From assembly GCF_000347775.1 (NCBI RefSeq), contig NZ_APAT01000030.1, positions 1-64,000 of the forward strand: a stretch of DNA of 64,000 nucleotides, read 5' to 3'. Shown here piece after piece: positions 9,388 to 18,820 of the stretch. The notes under the pieces were generated by a model that saw only the letters and a list, made by a program, of their open reading frames with translations, was not told where the DNA came from and ran no database searches. Position numbers and translations under genes: made by a program. The DNA is from Marinobacter santoriniensis NKSG1. Its GTDB lineage: Bacteria > Pseudomonadota > Gammaproteobacteria > Pseudomonadales > Oleiphilaceae. The stretch's first letter is position 1; every line of letters begins with the position of its first letter.

Positions 9388-11013
9388 ATGGTCGATGGAC
9401 TGAACAGTGTTGAGGATGGCGGATTGTTTCCACGGTTGCAGCACCGCTATGGCCTCAGGGCCGATCCGCTGGATATGGATACGCCGTTTTTCCCGGATGC
9501 TTCCCGGCAGCACTCGCTTGAGACGCTGAGGCACCTCTGTGGCTTTGGTGACATGGCGCTCGTACTGACGGGAGCAGTCGGGTCCGGGAAAACCCGTCTG
9601 CTTGGCGAACTCATCCGTAGTGAGGCCGCCCGGCTGGATTTTCATCGGCTTCCGACGGCGGCGCTCACCAGTCCGCAGGCGCTGGCCCGTGATCTGCGGG
9701 CCGTGGCCCGTTCAGCAATTGCCCCGGACGATGGCCCGAGAGAGGCTGTCTTCAAATTTTTCCGGTGGTCCCAGGCAAAGGTTCGTAAAGGCCAGCGGAT
9801 GGTGCTGCTGATTGACGACGCCGACAAGGTGCCGCCTGAAGTCTCCAGGTTGATATTGTCGGGCTTTCTCGCGTCCGAGCGGGCAATGGCTGCGGTCCCT
9901 GTTTTCTCCGGCACCGAGGCATTGCTGCCGCTTCTGGACGTGGATGAGGACACGCTTTCGGTGCATCACCTCCATCTTCGCCCTCTGGAAAAATCGGACA
10001 TCTATGCCTATCTCGAACCACGAATCCAACGCGCCGGCGGCAGAGTTTCCGAACTGCTCAGTAACTCGAAGCTGGAGCGATTGCATTCGCTGAGCCAGGG
10101 AAGTTTCGGAAGGCTGAAGCGGATAACGCCCGGCGTCTGGCTGGACATGGTCGCGGATAAATCCGGGTCCCGAAGGCGCGCGGGTTTATCCTGGCGTCAA
10201 TTTGCCTGGCCGGCTCTGGCCCTGATTATTCTTGCGGGTTCCTGGTGGTTGGTGTCGCTGCAGTACGATCATTCCGTTGCCGATCAGTCTGCACCCAAGA
10301 CAAAGGCTGAGCCGGTGCGGAAAAGTGTAACGGTCGGTCCCGATACGGAGTTGGCGCCAGAGCCCGAGCCTGAAAGGGAAGCTGTTGAGCCGGCTCCTGC
10401 GCCGGTTCCCGTGAACGATGATGCTGTTGCAGAGTCTTCAGCATCGGTGCCCCCAGCGAATGACCCTGAACCCGCAGTCGACACCGAACCGTCCGCGGTG
10501 GTGTCCGAATCGAGTGCTTCCGCAAATGCGGAACCGCAAAGCGGGGCAGCAGGGGCAGGCGAGTCCGCGCCGACAGAAGCGGCGGATGTCCAGAAGAAAT
10601 CGTCGTCGGAAGAGACGGTAGATGCGGTGACTGACAGTGATGTTGCCGCTGTTTCCGCTCAGGTTTCCGAGCCGGATGAGGCCAAGCCCGCGCCTGGACC
10701 TGAACCCTCAGAGCCGGCCTTTAAGCCCGCCCTGCCGGCACGTTTTGTCGATCTGGATCGGCTTCGTGATCGTACGGGATGGACGGTGCAGTTGATTGCG
10801 GGCCACCTGGAATCGACGGCGCTGAATCTGATTCGCCAATACCCCGAACTGGACGGTTTGGCTTACACGCGGTCGAAGCTGAAAGATAAGCCCTGGTTTA
10901 TGGTAGTATACGGTGATTTTGTGAGTAGCGATGCTGCTCACGAGGCTGTCCAGTCGCTGCCAGAGGCACTCCGGAAGCAATCGCCCTGGGTTCGTCGCAG
11001 CGCAGATCTCTGA
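9388..11013 (+). CDS. damX: DamX-like AAA ATPase with SPOR domain
   Basis: Membrane protein of about 541 residues. An N-terminal ExeA/AAA-type ATPase domain has Walker A GAVGSGKT and Walker B MVLLIDDAD. One transmembrane helix lies near residues 270-290 (WPALALIILAGSWWLVSL). A long Pro/Glu/Ala/Ser-rich periplasmic linker follows, then a C-terminal SPOR domain (about 465-540) that binds denuded septal glycan. The position after aroB is the standard place for damX; the function is cell-division associated. ATG 9388 is preferred, but a TTG at 9346 overlapping aroB would add 14 residues. Unlike enteric DamX, this version includes the full ATPase domain, as in Pseudomonas relatives. Confidence 0.85.
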   Translation: MVDGLNSVEDGGLFPRLQHRYGLRADPLDMDTPFFPDASRQHSLETLRHLCGFGDMALVLTGAVGSGKTRLLGELIRSEAARLDFHRLPTAALTSPQALARDLRAVARSAIAPDDGPREAVFKFFRWSQAKVRKGQRMVLLIDDADKVPPEVSRLILSGFLASERAMAAVPVFSGTEALLPLLDVDEDTLSVHHLHLRPLEKSDIYAYLEPRIQRAGGRVSELLSNSKLERLHSLSQGSFGRLKRITPGVWLDMVADKSGSRRRAGLSWRQFAWPALALIILAGSWWLVSLQYDHSVADQSAPKTKAEPVRKSVTVGPDTELAPEPEPEREAVEPAPAPVPVNDDAVAESSASVPPANDPEPAVDTEPSAVVSESSASANAEPQSGAAGAGESAPTEAADVQKKSSSEETVDAVTDSDVAAVSAQVSEPDEAKPAPGPEPSEPAFKPALPARFVDLDRLRDRTGWTVQLIAGHLESTALNLIRQYPELDGLAYTRSKLKDKPWFMVVYGDFVSSDAAHEAVQSLPEALRKQSPWVRRSADL

Positions 11014-11100
11014 CCACCATCGTTACGCCGGCGGCCCGTCAGGCCTGTCGGCAGCCTGGCCCTCAACGGTGGCAGACCCTAACAATAATTCAACTCTGAT

Positions 11101-11129
11101 TTGAGTACGTATTTCTACGTGTGTAAAAT
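11101..11129 (+). promoter_or_regulatory. Candidate sigma-70 promoter for gltBD
   Basis: TTGAGT (-35, 4 of 6 to consensus) at 11101-11106 and TAAAAT (-10, 5 of 6) at 11124-11129 are separated by 17 bp. The site lies in the 210-bp gap between damX and gltB, about 95 bp before the gltB ATG. This is sequence matching only. Confidence 0.5.
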
Positions 11130-11150
11130 GGCCAGCCCCCATTTTCAGTG

Positions 11151-11192
11151 TCAGAGGGCGCCCTTTAGGCTGCTTTTTTGCTAACCCTCTGA
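11151..11192 (+). promoter_or_regulatory. Inverted repeat in gltB leader
   Basis: TCAGAGGG (11151-11158) and CCCTCTGA (11185-11192) are perfect 8-bp inverted arms enclosing a GGGCGCCC palindrome and a TTTTTT run. If transcribed from the promoter at 11101-11129 this would fold in the gltB leader. It could be an attenuator-like element or a leftover damX terminator. Confidence 0.35.
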
Positions 11193-11223
11193 TTGAAAAG
11201 CATTTCTACGCGAGAGAACGCTT

Positions 11224-14200
11224 ATGATGACAGGTTTGTATCATCCCGAAGAATTCAGGGACAACTGCGGATTTGGTCTGATCGCCCACATGAAGGGCGA
11301 GGCCAGCCACAAGTTGTTGCAAACTGCCATCGAGTCCCTGACCTGCATGACCCACCGAGGTGGTATCGCTGCAGACGGCAAGACCGGCGATGGCTGTGGC
11401 CTTTTGATTCAGAGCCCGGATGCGTTCCTGAAAAAGGCGGCCAAGACGGCCTTTGGCCGTGAACCTGGCGATCTGTTCGCTGTCGGTCAGGTTTTCCTGA
11501 ACCCGGACGAAAGCAAGGCCGCGGCCGGACGCGCCGCCGTCGAAAAGCGTCTGACAGAGCAAGGCCTGGAAATCATGGGCTGGCGCGAAGTCCCGGTTGA
11601 CGACAGCTGCCTGGGGCCCATGGCCCTGGAGTGCCTGCCGCGGATTGAACAGGTTTTCGTGGTGCCGGCGGGCAAGTCGGAGAAGGAGTTCGGAATCAGC
11701 CTGTTCGTTGGCCGTCGGCATGCCGAACGCGACATGGCGGAAGATTCGGAGTTCTATATTTGCAGCCTTTCGCATCGGACCCTTGCCTACAAGGGCCTGA
11801 TGATGCCGGCGGATCTGGCCAACTTCTACAAGGACCTGGGCGATCCGGATCTCCAGACGGCCATTTGTGTGTTCCATCAGCGGTTCTCCACCAACACCAT
11901 GCCGAAATGGCCGCTGGCGCAACCCTTCCGTTACCTCGCCCATAACGGCGAGATCAATACCATTGATGGCAACCGGAACTGGGCCATCGCCCGTGCGGCG
12001 AAGTTCAGCTCGCCGGACCTGCCGGATCTTCAGACACTGCAGCCACTGGTAAACCTGACGGGTTCCGATTCTTCCAGCATGGACAACATGCTGGAGGTCC
12101 TTCTCGCCGGTGGGGTGGATCTGTTCCGTGCGGTCCGCATGATGATTCCGCCGGCCTGGCAGAACGTCGATACCATGGATTCCGAGCTCCGCGCCTTCTA
12201 CGAGTACAATTCCATGCACATGGAGCCCTGGGATGGGCCGGCAGGCCTGGTCATGTCGGACGGTCGTTATGCCGTCTGTATGCTGGACCGGAACGGTCTG
12301 CGCCCCGCCCGGTGGGTGATCACGAAGGATGACTTCATCACTCTGGCGTCCGAGATCGGCACCTACGGCTATCAGCCTGACGACGTTGTCGCCAAGGGCC
12401 GTGTCGGGCCGGGACAAATCCTCGCGATTGACACGGAATCCGGCGAAGTCCTGCATACCAGCGATGTGGATCAGCGTCTCAAGACGGCGCAGCCCTACAA
12501 GCGGTGGCTGAGAGAAAACGCCCTGCGTGTGGAAACCACGCTGAATCAGGACACGCCCGAATTCAAATTGATGTCCGCTGATGAGCTCCTCGTGCATCAG
12601 AAGATGTTCAATGTGTCGTTTGAAGAGCGGGACCAGGTGCTGCGTCCGCTGGCGGAGAATGGCCAGGAGGCGGTCGGCTCCATGGGAGATGACACCCCCA
12701 TGGCCGTATTGTCCAGCAAAGTACGGCACGTGGCTGAATACTTCCGCCAGAAGTTTGCTCAGGTAACCAACCCGCCGATCGACCCTCTCAGGGAGTCGAT
12801 CGTCATGTCGTTGGAAACCTGCATTGGCGCAGAGCGCAACGTATTCGAGGAGAGTGCAGAGCACGCGGACCGGATCATTCTGACCACGCCCGTGCTGTCG
12901 CCGGCGAAGTTCCTCAAGATCTCCAACAACACCCGTCCGGGCTTTGAGGTTGCTCGAATCTCCATGAGCTATCGCCCGGAGCAGGGGCTTGAGCAGGCCA
13001 TTCGCGATGTCTGTGACCGGGCCGAGCAGGCCGTACGGGACGGCAAGGTCATCCTGATTCTTACCGACAAGGATCTCAATGAGGGAGAACTGCCGGTCAA
13101 CGCACTGATGGCAACCGGCGCGGTTCACCATCACCTGGTCAAGCAGGGGCTGCGGTGCGATTCTAACCTGGTGGTCGAGACGGGATGGGCGAGGGACCCG
13201 CATCACTTTGCCGTACTGTTCGGCTTTGGCGCGACCGCCGTTTATCCTTACCTGGCCTATCAGGTCCTGAATGATCTGATCCGCACCGGTGAGGTCCTGA
13301 TTGATCCGATTGATGCCAAGAACAATTACCGGAAGGGTATCAATAAGGGGTTGTTGAAGATCCTGTCCAAGATGGGTATCTCCACCATCACCTCTTATCG
13401 AGGCGCTCAGCTGTTTGAGGCGATTGGTCTGGCGGACGACGTGGTTGACCTCTGCTTCAAGGGTGTTCCGAGCCGCATCCAGGGCGCCGGTTTCATCGAC
13501 TTCCAGGAAGACCAGGAAAAGCTGGCGAGCGTTGCGTGGAAAGCGCGCAAGCCGATTTCCCAGGGTGGTCTGTTGAAGTATGTCCACGGCCAGGAATACC
13601 ACGCTTTCAATCCGGACGTCGTTGGTAAACTCCAGGAAGCCGTGACCAGTGGTGATTACGGTCATTACAAGGAGTATGCCGGGCTGGTGAACGAGCGCCC
13701 GGTGGCGACGCTTCGTGACCTTCTGACCTTCCGTAAGGACCTGAAGTCGATTGATGTGTCGGAAGTTGAACCGGTGGAGAACATTTTTCCGCGTTTCGAT
13801 TCCGCAGCCATGTCCCTGGGCGCACTTTCTCCGGAGGCCCACGAAGCCCTGGCGGTTGCCATGAACACCCTCGGCGGTCGCTCCAACTCGGGTGAAGGCG
13901 GTGAGGATCCGGCGCGCTACGGCACCGAGAAGCGCTCCAAGATCAAGCAGGTGGCCTCCGGACGCTTCGGCGTGACGGCGGAATATCTGCGCAGTGCCGA
14001 TGTCATGCAGATCAAGGTTGCCCAGGGCGCCAAGCCGGGCGAGGGTGGCCAGCTGCCGGGTGGCAAGGTCAATGAGCTGATCGCGCGTCTGCGGTATTCC
14101 GTGCCGGGCGTGACGCTGATTTCCCCGCCCCCGCATCACGACATCTATTCCATCGAGGATCTGGCGCAACTGATCTTTGACCTCAAACAGGTCAACCCGA

Positions 14201-15672
14201 AGGCGCTGGTGTCGGTCAAGCTGGTGTCTGAGCCGGGTGTGGGTACGATTGCCGCCGGCGTTGCCAAGGCCTATGCCGATCTGATTACCGTGTCCGGCTA
14301 CGATGGCGGTACCGCGGCCAGTCCGCTGACGTCGATCCGTTACGCCGGCTCCCCCTGGGAGCTGGGGCTGACCGAGACCCAGCAGGCGCTGCGGGCGAAC
14401 GACCTCCGTGGGAAAATCCGGCTGCAGACGGACGGCGGGATCAAGACCGGCCTCGACGTGGTCAAGGGTGCCATTCTCGGCGCGGAAAGTTTCGGGTTCG
14501 GTACCACACCCATGGTGGCGCTGGGGTGCAAATACCTGCGTATCTGCCACCTGAACAACTGTGCGACCGGCGTGGCAACCCAGAACGACCACCTGCGGGA
14601 AGAGCATTTCAAGGGTACCGTTGAAATGGCCATGAACTTCTTCCGCTTCGTGGCGGAAGAAACCCGTGAATGGATGGCGAAGCTGGGTGTGCGTAGCCTG
14701 GAAGAACTGGTCGGTCGTGTAGACCTGCTGGAGCGTCTGCCCGGTGATACGGAGCGCCAGAAGAAGCTGGATCTGACGCGCCTTCTGGAGAACGACAGTA
14801 TTCCGGCGGACAAGCCCCAGACCTGTCAGGTGGAGCGTAACCATCCGTTCGACCGCGGCACCCTGGCGGAGCAAATGGTCAAGGACATTGCCTCGGCCAT
14901 CGACAACAAGTCTGGCGGTGCCTGGTCTTACCGGGTGACCAACTGTGACCGTTCCATCGGTGCGAGACTGTCGGGTGAAATCGCCGAGAAGCACGGCAAC
15001 CAGGGTATGGTCGATGCGCCTATCACCCTGGATCTGACAGGAACGGCCGGCCAGAGCTTCGGGGTCTGGAACGTCGGTGGTCTGAACCTGATCCTTGAGG
15101 GTGACGCCAACGATTACGTGGGCAAGGGGATGACCGGTGGCAAGCTGGTGATCAAGCCGCCACGTGGTAGCGAGTTCAAGACCCAGGAAACCTCGATCAT
15201 GGGCAACACGTGCCTGTACGGTGCCACTGGCGGCAAGCTGTTTGCCGCGGGAACCGCTGGCGAGCGTTTTGCCGTCCGCAACTCCGGCGCGTCCGCCGTC
15301 GTGGAAGGTGCCGGTGATCACTGCTGTGAATACATGACCGGGGGTCTGGTTACGGTTCTGGGCAATACCGGACACAACTTCGGCGCCGGTATGACCGGTG
15401 GTTTTGCCTACGTGCTGGACCAACACAACACGTTCGTGGACAAGTACAACCACGAACTGGTGGAAATTCAGCGTATCTCCAGCGAGGACATGGAGTCTTA
15501 CCGCAACCACCTGCGCGGCGTGATCCGTGAGCATATCGCGGAAACCGGTAGTGAGTGGGCAGAGCACATTCTTGAGAATTTCGACGACTACATCGGCCGT
15601 TTCTGGCTGGTGAAACCCAAGGCGGCCAGCTTGCGCAGTCTGCTGGCCAGCACCCGCGCACGCCCGGAATAA
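11224..15672 (+). CDS. gltB: Glutamate synthase (NADPH) large subunit
   Basis: Alpha subunit of NADPH-dependent GOGAT (1482 residues), making two glutamates from glutamine and 2-oxoglutarate. The N-terminal class II glutaminase domain should be matured at the Cys in DNCGFG (residue 15), the catalytic nucleophile. A central domain, the FMN/3Fe-4S synthase domain (GGRSNSGEGGEDPAR near 880; Fe-S Cys in CRICHLNNCATGV-like spacing near 1100-1115), and a C-terminal beta-helix GXGXG domain (GNTCLYGATGG) follow. ATG 11224 or the next ATG at 11227 may be used. Its codons lack TTA, CTA and TCA over most of its length, which leaves a spurious antisense frame open. Confidence 0.97.
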   Translation: MMTGLYHPEEFRDNCGFGLIAHMKGEASHKLLQTAIESLTCMTHRGGIAADGKTGDGCGLLIQSPDAFLKKAAKTAFGREPGDLFAVGQVFLNPDESKAAAGRAAVEKRLTEQGLEIMGWREVPVDDSCLGPMALECLPRIEQVFVVPAGKSEKEFGISLFVGRRHAERDMAEDSEFYICSLSHRTLAYKGLMMPADLANFYKDLGDPDLQTAICVFHQRFSTNTMPKWPLAQPFRYLAHNGEINTIDGNRNWAIARAAKFSSPDLPDLQTLQPLVNLTGSDSSSMDNMLEVLLAGGVDLFRAVRMMIPPAWQNVDTMDSELRAFYEYNSMHMEPWDGPAGLVMSDGRYAVCMLDRNGLRPARWVITKDDFITLASEIGTYGYQPDDVVAKGRVGPGQILAIDTESGEVLHTSDVDQRLKTAQPYKRWLRENALRVETTLNQDTPEFKLMSADELLVHQKMFNVSFEERDQVLRPLAENGQEAVGSMGDDTPMAVLSSKVRHVAEYFRQKFAQVTNPPIDPLRESIVMSLETCIGAERNVFEESAEHADRIILTTPVLSPAKFLKISNNTRPGFEVARISMSYRPEQGLEQAIRDVCDRAEQAVRDGKVILILTDKDLNEGELPVNALMATGAVHHHLVKQGLRCDSNLVVETGWARDPHHFAVLFGFGATAVYPYLAYQVLNDLIRTGEVLIDPIDAKNNYRKGINKGLLKILSKMGISTITSYRGAQLFEAIGLADDVVDLCFKGVPSRIQGAGFIDFQEDQEKLASVAWKARKPISQGGLLKYVHGQEYHAFNPDVVGKLQEAVTSGDYGHYKEYAGLVNERPVATLRDLLTFRKDLKSIDVSEVEPVENIFPRFDSAAMSLGALSPEAHEALAVAMNTLGGRSNSGEGGEDPARYGTEKRSKIKQVASGRFGVTAEYLRSADVMQIKVAQGAKPGEGGQLPGGKVNELIARLRYSVPGVTLISPPPHHDIYSIEDLAQLIFDLKQVNPKALVSVKLVSEPGVGTIAAGVAKAYADLITVSGYDGGTAASPLTSIRYAGSPWELGLTETQQALRANDLRGKIRLQTDGGIKTGLDVVKGAILGAESFGFGTTPMVALGCKYLRICHLNNCATGVATQNDHLREEHFKGTVEMAMNFFRFVAEETREWMAKLGVRSLEELVGRVDLLERLPGDTERQKKLDLTRLLENDSIPADKPQTCQVERNHPFDRGTLAEQMVKDIASAIDNKSGGAWSYRVTNCDRSIGARLSGEIAEKHGNQGMVDAPITLDLTGTAGQSFGVWNVGGLNLILEGDANDYVGKGMTGGKLVIKPPRGSEFKTQETSIMGNTCLYGATGGKLFAAGTAGERFAVRNSGASAVVEGAGDHCCEYMTGGLVTVLGNTGHNFGAGMTGGFAYVLDQHNTFVDKYNHELVEIQRISSEDMESYRNHLRGVIREHIAETGSEWAEHILENFDDYIGRFWLVKPKAASLRSLLASTRARPE

Positions 15673-15752
15673 GCGTCGGGCCGGAATGGGTTAGGGAAGC
15701 AGAGTCCGAACAGCTCGCTTCCCTGTGTCGAAATTGAGCTGATGAGAGCACC

Positions 15753-17174
15753 ATGATGAAAGAACGACTGAATAACGACTTCCAGTTTGTTGAAGTTGGG
15801 CGGGTCGACCCGAAGAAGGTACCGGCCAGGAAGCGGAAGAAAGAGTTTGGTGAAATCTACCAACCCTTCACTGCCGATGCCGCCGGTTCCCAGGCCCATC
15901 GCTGCCTGGCCTGCGGTAATCCCTATTGTGAGTGGAAGTGTCCGGTACACAATTACATTCCAAACTGGCTGAAGCTGGTATCGGAAGGCAACATCATGAA
16001 GGCGGTGGAGTTGTGTCATCAGACCAACTCCCTGCCCGAAGTCTGTGGCCGTGTCTGTCCTCAGGATCGGCTCTGCGAAGGTGCCTGTACCCTGAACGAC
16101 GGTTATGGCGCAGTAACCATTGGCTCGGTGGAAAAGTACATCACCGATACCGCCTTTGCCCTCGGCTGGAAGCCTGACATGTCCCAGGTGGCCTGGACGG
16201 ACAAAAAGGTCGCAGTGATCGGTGCCGGCCCTGCTGGTCTGGGATGCGCCGACATTCTTGTGCGCAACGGAGTCAAGCCGGTCGTGTTCGACCGCTATCC
16301 CGAGATTGGTGGCCTGCTGACCTTCGGTATCCCGGAGTTCAAGCTGGAGAAGAGCGTGATGAGCCGTCGTCGCCAGGTCTTCGAGGAGATGGGCGTGGAA
16401 TTCCGGCTGGAAACCGAAGTGGGCAAGGATGTGATGCTCCAGGACATCATCGATGAGTTTGATGCTGTCTTCATGGGTATGGGGACCTACACCTACATGA
16501 AGGGCGGTTTCCCGGGCGAAAACCTGCCGGGTGTCTACGATGCATTGCCATTCCTGGTGTCCAACGTCAATCGCCGCCTGGGCTTCGAAAAGAATCCCGA
16601 CGATTTCATTGATATGAAAGGCCAGCGTGTCGTGGTGCTGGGTGGTGGGGATACCGCCATGGACTGTAACCGTACCTCGATCCGACAGCAGGCCGAGAGT
16701 GTGACCTGCGCCTATCGCCGGGATGAAGCGAACATGCCGGGTTCCCGCCGTGAGGTCGCCAATGCCAAGGAAGAGGGAGTCAAGTTCCTGTTCAACCGTC
16801 AGCCCATCGCAATCATTGGCGAAGACCGTGTCGAGGGCGTCAAGGTGGTCCAGACCCAGTTGGGCGAGCCGGACGAGAACGGTCGCCGTCGCCCCGAGGT
16901 GGTTCCCGGAAGTGAGGAGGTGATTCCCGCGGATGCCGTGCTGGTTGCCTTTGGTTTCCGGCCGAGTCCGGCAGACTGGTTCGATGAGCTGAGTGTGAGC
17001 ACTGACGATTCGGGCCGGGTTCACGCGCCGGAGGAATCGGAGTATGCCTTCCAGACCAGCAACCCCAAGATTTTTGCCGGTGGTGACATGGTCCGTGGTT
17101 CCGATCTGGTCGTAACCGCCATCTGGGAGGGCCGCCAGGCCGCCGAGGGTATCCTCGACTACCTGGACATCTGA
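15753..17174 (+). CDS. gltD: Glutamate synthase (NADPH) small subunit
   Basis: Beta subunit of GOGAT (473 residues); transfers electrons from NADPH through FAD and 4Fe-4S centres to GltB. The N-terminal Fe-S region contains CLACGNPYCEWKCP near 48-61 and a second cluster CGRVCPQDRLCEGAC near 97-111. The FAD Rossmann motif VIGAGPAGLGCA is near 155, and the NADPH motif VLGGGDTAMDC near 295. It follows gltB by 80 bp in the standard order and ends at a terminator. Confidence 0.97.
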   Translation: MMKERLNNDFQFVEVGRVDPKKVPARKRKKEFGEIYQPFTADAAGSQAHRCLACGNPYCEWKCPVHNYIPNWLKLVSEGNIMKAVELCHQTNSLPEVCGRVCPQDRLCEGACTLNDGYGAVTIGSVEKYITDTAFALGWKPDMSQVAWTDKKVAVIGAGPAGLGCADILVRNGVKPVVFDRYPEIGGLLTFGIPEFKLEKSVMSRRRQVFEEMGVEFRLETEVGKDVMLQDIIDEFDAVFMGMGTYTYMKGGFPGENLPGVYDALPFLVSNVNRRLGFEKNPDDFIDMKGQRVVVLGGGDTAMDCNRTSIRQQAESVTCAYRRDEANMPGSRREVANAKEEGVKFLFNRQPIAIIGEDRVEGVKVVQTQLGEPDENGRRRPEVVPGSEEVIPADAVLVAFGFRPSPADWFDELSVSTDDSGRVHAPEESEYAFQTSNPKIFAGGDMVRGSDLVVTAIWEGRQAAEGILDYLDI

Positions 17175-17196
17175 TGTCCGGTTGATACGGATCAGA

Positions 17197-17230
17197 AGGG
17201 CGGCTTTCTAGGTGGAAGCCGCCCTTTTTT
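17197..17230 (+). terminator. Rho-independent terminator after gltD
   Basis: A 10-bp perfect stem (AGGGCGGCTT at 17197-17206 with AAGCCGCCCT at 17216-17225) is followed by a T run. It lies 22 bases after the gltD stop and upstream of hemE. Confidence 0.9.
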
Positions 17231-17296
17231 ATTCCGTTGATCCGGGTATCATTGCCGCCATCGAATTCTCTATCAGACCTGAAGGCCGGACTTGCT

Positions 17297-18361
17297 ATGA
17301 CAGAGCTGAAAAACGACCGATTCCTGCGTGCCCTGATGCGTCAACCCGTCGATCGCACACCGGTATGGATGATGCGCCAGGCTGGCCGCTATCTGCCGGA
17401 ATACCGGGCGACACGTGCCAAGGCCGGGGATTTTCTCAGCCTGTGCAAAAATACGGAACTGGCCTGTGAGGTCACGCTGCAGCCGCTGGAGCGTTTTCCC
17501 CTCGATGCCGCCATATTGTTCTCGGATATCCTGACCATCCCGGATGCGCTCGGTCTGGGGTTGTATTTTGAAACCGGTGAAGGTCCGAAGTTCCGCCATA
17601 CGATCCACTCTGAGGCCGATGTCGCTGCGCTGCCGAAGCTCAATGCGGAAGCCGACCTGGGCTATGTGATGAACGCCGTATCCACCATCCGCGATGCGTT
17701 GGGTGGTCGGGTGCCCTTGATCGGTTTCTCGGGTAGCCCCTGGACACTGGCGACTTACATGATCGAAGGGGGCTCATCGAAGGATTTCCGGGAAGCGAAA
17801 AAGCTGATGTACGGTCAACCGGACGTCATGCATCGTCTCCTGGACCACCTCGCGGACGCGGTTGTCGACTATCTCAACGGCCAGATTCGCGCCGGCGCAC
17901 AGGCTGTGCAGATTTTTGATACCTGGGGCGGCGTACTCAGCAGCTGGGCCTACGAAGAGTTTTCGCTCCGCTACATGACCAAGATTGTGGATGGTCTGAT
18001 CCGTGAGCGGGACGGACGCCGCATTCCGGTTATCCTGTTCACCAAGAACGGTGGTCAGTGGCTGGAATCCATTGCCGATTCCGGGTGCGACGCGGTCGGT
18101 CTCGACTGGACCACGGACATTGGCAATGCCCGGGCCAGGATAGGGGATCGGGTGGCCCTGCAGGGCAATATGGACCCGGCGATGCTGTATGCGCCGCCGG
18201 CGCGGATCCGACAGGAGGTTGCTGATATTTTGCGCCGCTTTGGAACCGGGACCGGGCACATATTCAACCTGGGCCATGGTATTACGCCGGACGTGGACCC
18301 CGAGCACGCCAAAGCGTTTATTGAAGCGGTTGTCGAGCTCAGTCCCGAGTACCACCGGTAG
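17297..18361 (+). CDS. hemE: Uroporphyrinogen decarboxylase
   Basis: Decarboxylates the four acetate side chains of uroporphyrinogen III to give coproporphyrinogen III in heme synthesis. At 354 residues it equals the usual length. The substrate-binding MRQAGRYLPEYR motif is at about 25-36, and GFSGSPWTLATYMIEGG is near 140. The ATG at 17297 was chosen because the protein then begins like other HemE proteins; a frame-extended start at 17237 would overlap the terminator region. Confidence 0.96.
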   Translation: MTELKNDRFLRALMRQPVDRTPVWMMRQAGRYLPEYRATRAKAGDFLSLCKNTELACEVTLQPLERFPLDAAILFSDILTIPDALGLGLYFETGEGPKFRHTIHSEADVAALPKLNAEADLGYVMNAVSTIRDALGGRVPLIGFSGSPWTLATYMIEGGSSKDFREAKKLMYGQPDVMHRLLDHLADAVVDYLNGQIRAGAQAVQIFDTWGGVLSSWAYEEFSLRYMTKIVDGLIRERDGRRIPVILFTKNGGQWLESIADSGCDAVGLDWTTDIGNARARIGDRVALQGNMDPAMLYAPPARIRQEVADILRRFGTGTGHIFNLGHGITPDVDPEHAKAFIEAVVELSPEYHR

Positions 18362-18443
18362 GCCCTGCGCACTGCTACTGGCCGAGTTGGCCGGTCCCCG
18401 CTATAGTCACAGTGAAGTCGGACCGGTCAGCAGGAGTCATCTT

Positions 18444-18812
18444 TTGTCATCACAAGCGCCAGATAAACGCCGTTTTCACCGAATCGAGTTCGACGCACCC
18501 TGCGAACTGCATTGTCGGGACAATGTCTGGACGACCGAGGTGCTGGATATTTCCCTGAAGGGGGTGCTGGTCAGGCGCCCCGATCATTGGACCGCATCGC
18601 TGAATGATCCGTGTGAGGTGGTGATCCACCTGGATGATCAGATGACGGCGATTGTCATGGCGGTGGAGTTGAAGCACGTGGAAGCGCACCGACTCGGCTT
18701 CAAGTGCCAGTATATCGACCTGGAGAGCGTTACCCACCTCAAGCGGCTGGTGGAACTCAACCTCGGCGATCAGGCCTTGCTTGAGCGCGAATTCGCCCAT
18801 CTGCTCGACTGA
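18444..18812 (+). CDS. PilZ-domain protein (probable c-di-GMP receptor)
   Basis: Cytoplasmic 122-residue protein that is essentially one PilZ domain. Both c-di-GMP motifs are visible: RxxxR as RRFHR at residues 9-13 and DxSxxG as DISLKG at 35-40, so ligand binding is likely. The start is taken as TTG at 18444 because AGGAG (18432-18436) lies seven bases upstream and the motif is then near the N-terminus as usual; longer in-frame starts lie inside hemE. This is not the canonical PilZ gene, which sits by holB. Its target is unknown. It ends eight bases before the convergent radA. Confidence 0.85.
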   Translation: MSSQAPDKRRFHRIEFDAPCELHCRDNVWTTEVLDISLKGVLVRRPDHWTASLNDPCEVVIHLDDQMTAIVMAVELKHVEAHRLGFKCQYIDLESVTHLKRLVELNLGDQALLEREFAHLLD

Positions 18813-18820
18813 CCCTCAGT

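Noticed and set aside
10330..10730. Low-complexity Glu/Pro/Ala/Ser-rich segment as a tandem repeat
   Set aside because: It is the periplasmic linker of the DamX-like protein; composition is biased but I see no regular repeat unit.
11206..15567. A 1453-codon open frame antisense to gltB
   Set aside because: It is in codon register with gltB, so it stays open simply because gltB avoids TTA, CTA and TCA codons. GltB is unmistakable, and the antisense product has no recognisable domain and a composition typical of shadow frames. The same explains long antisense frames opposite gltD, ileS, pilQ, ribB and clpB.
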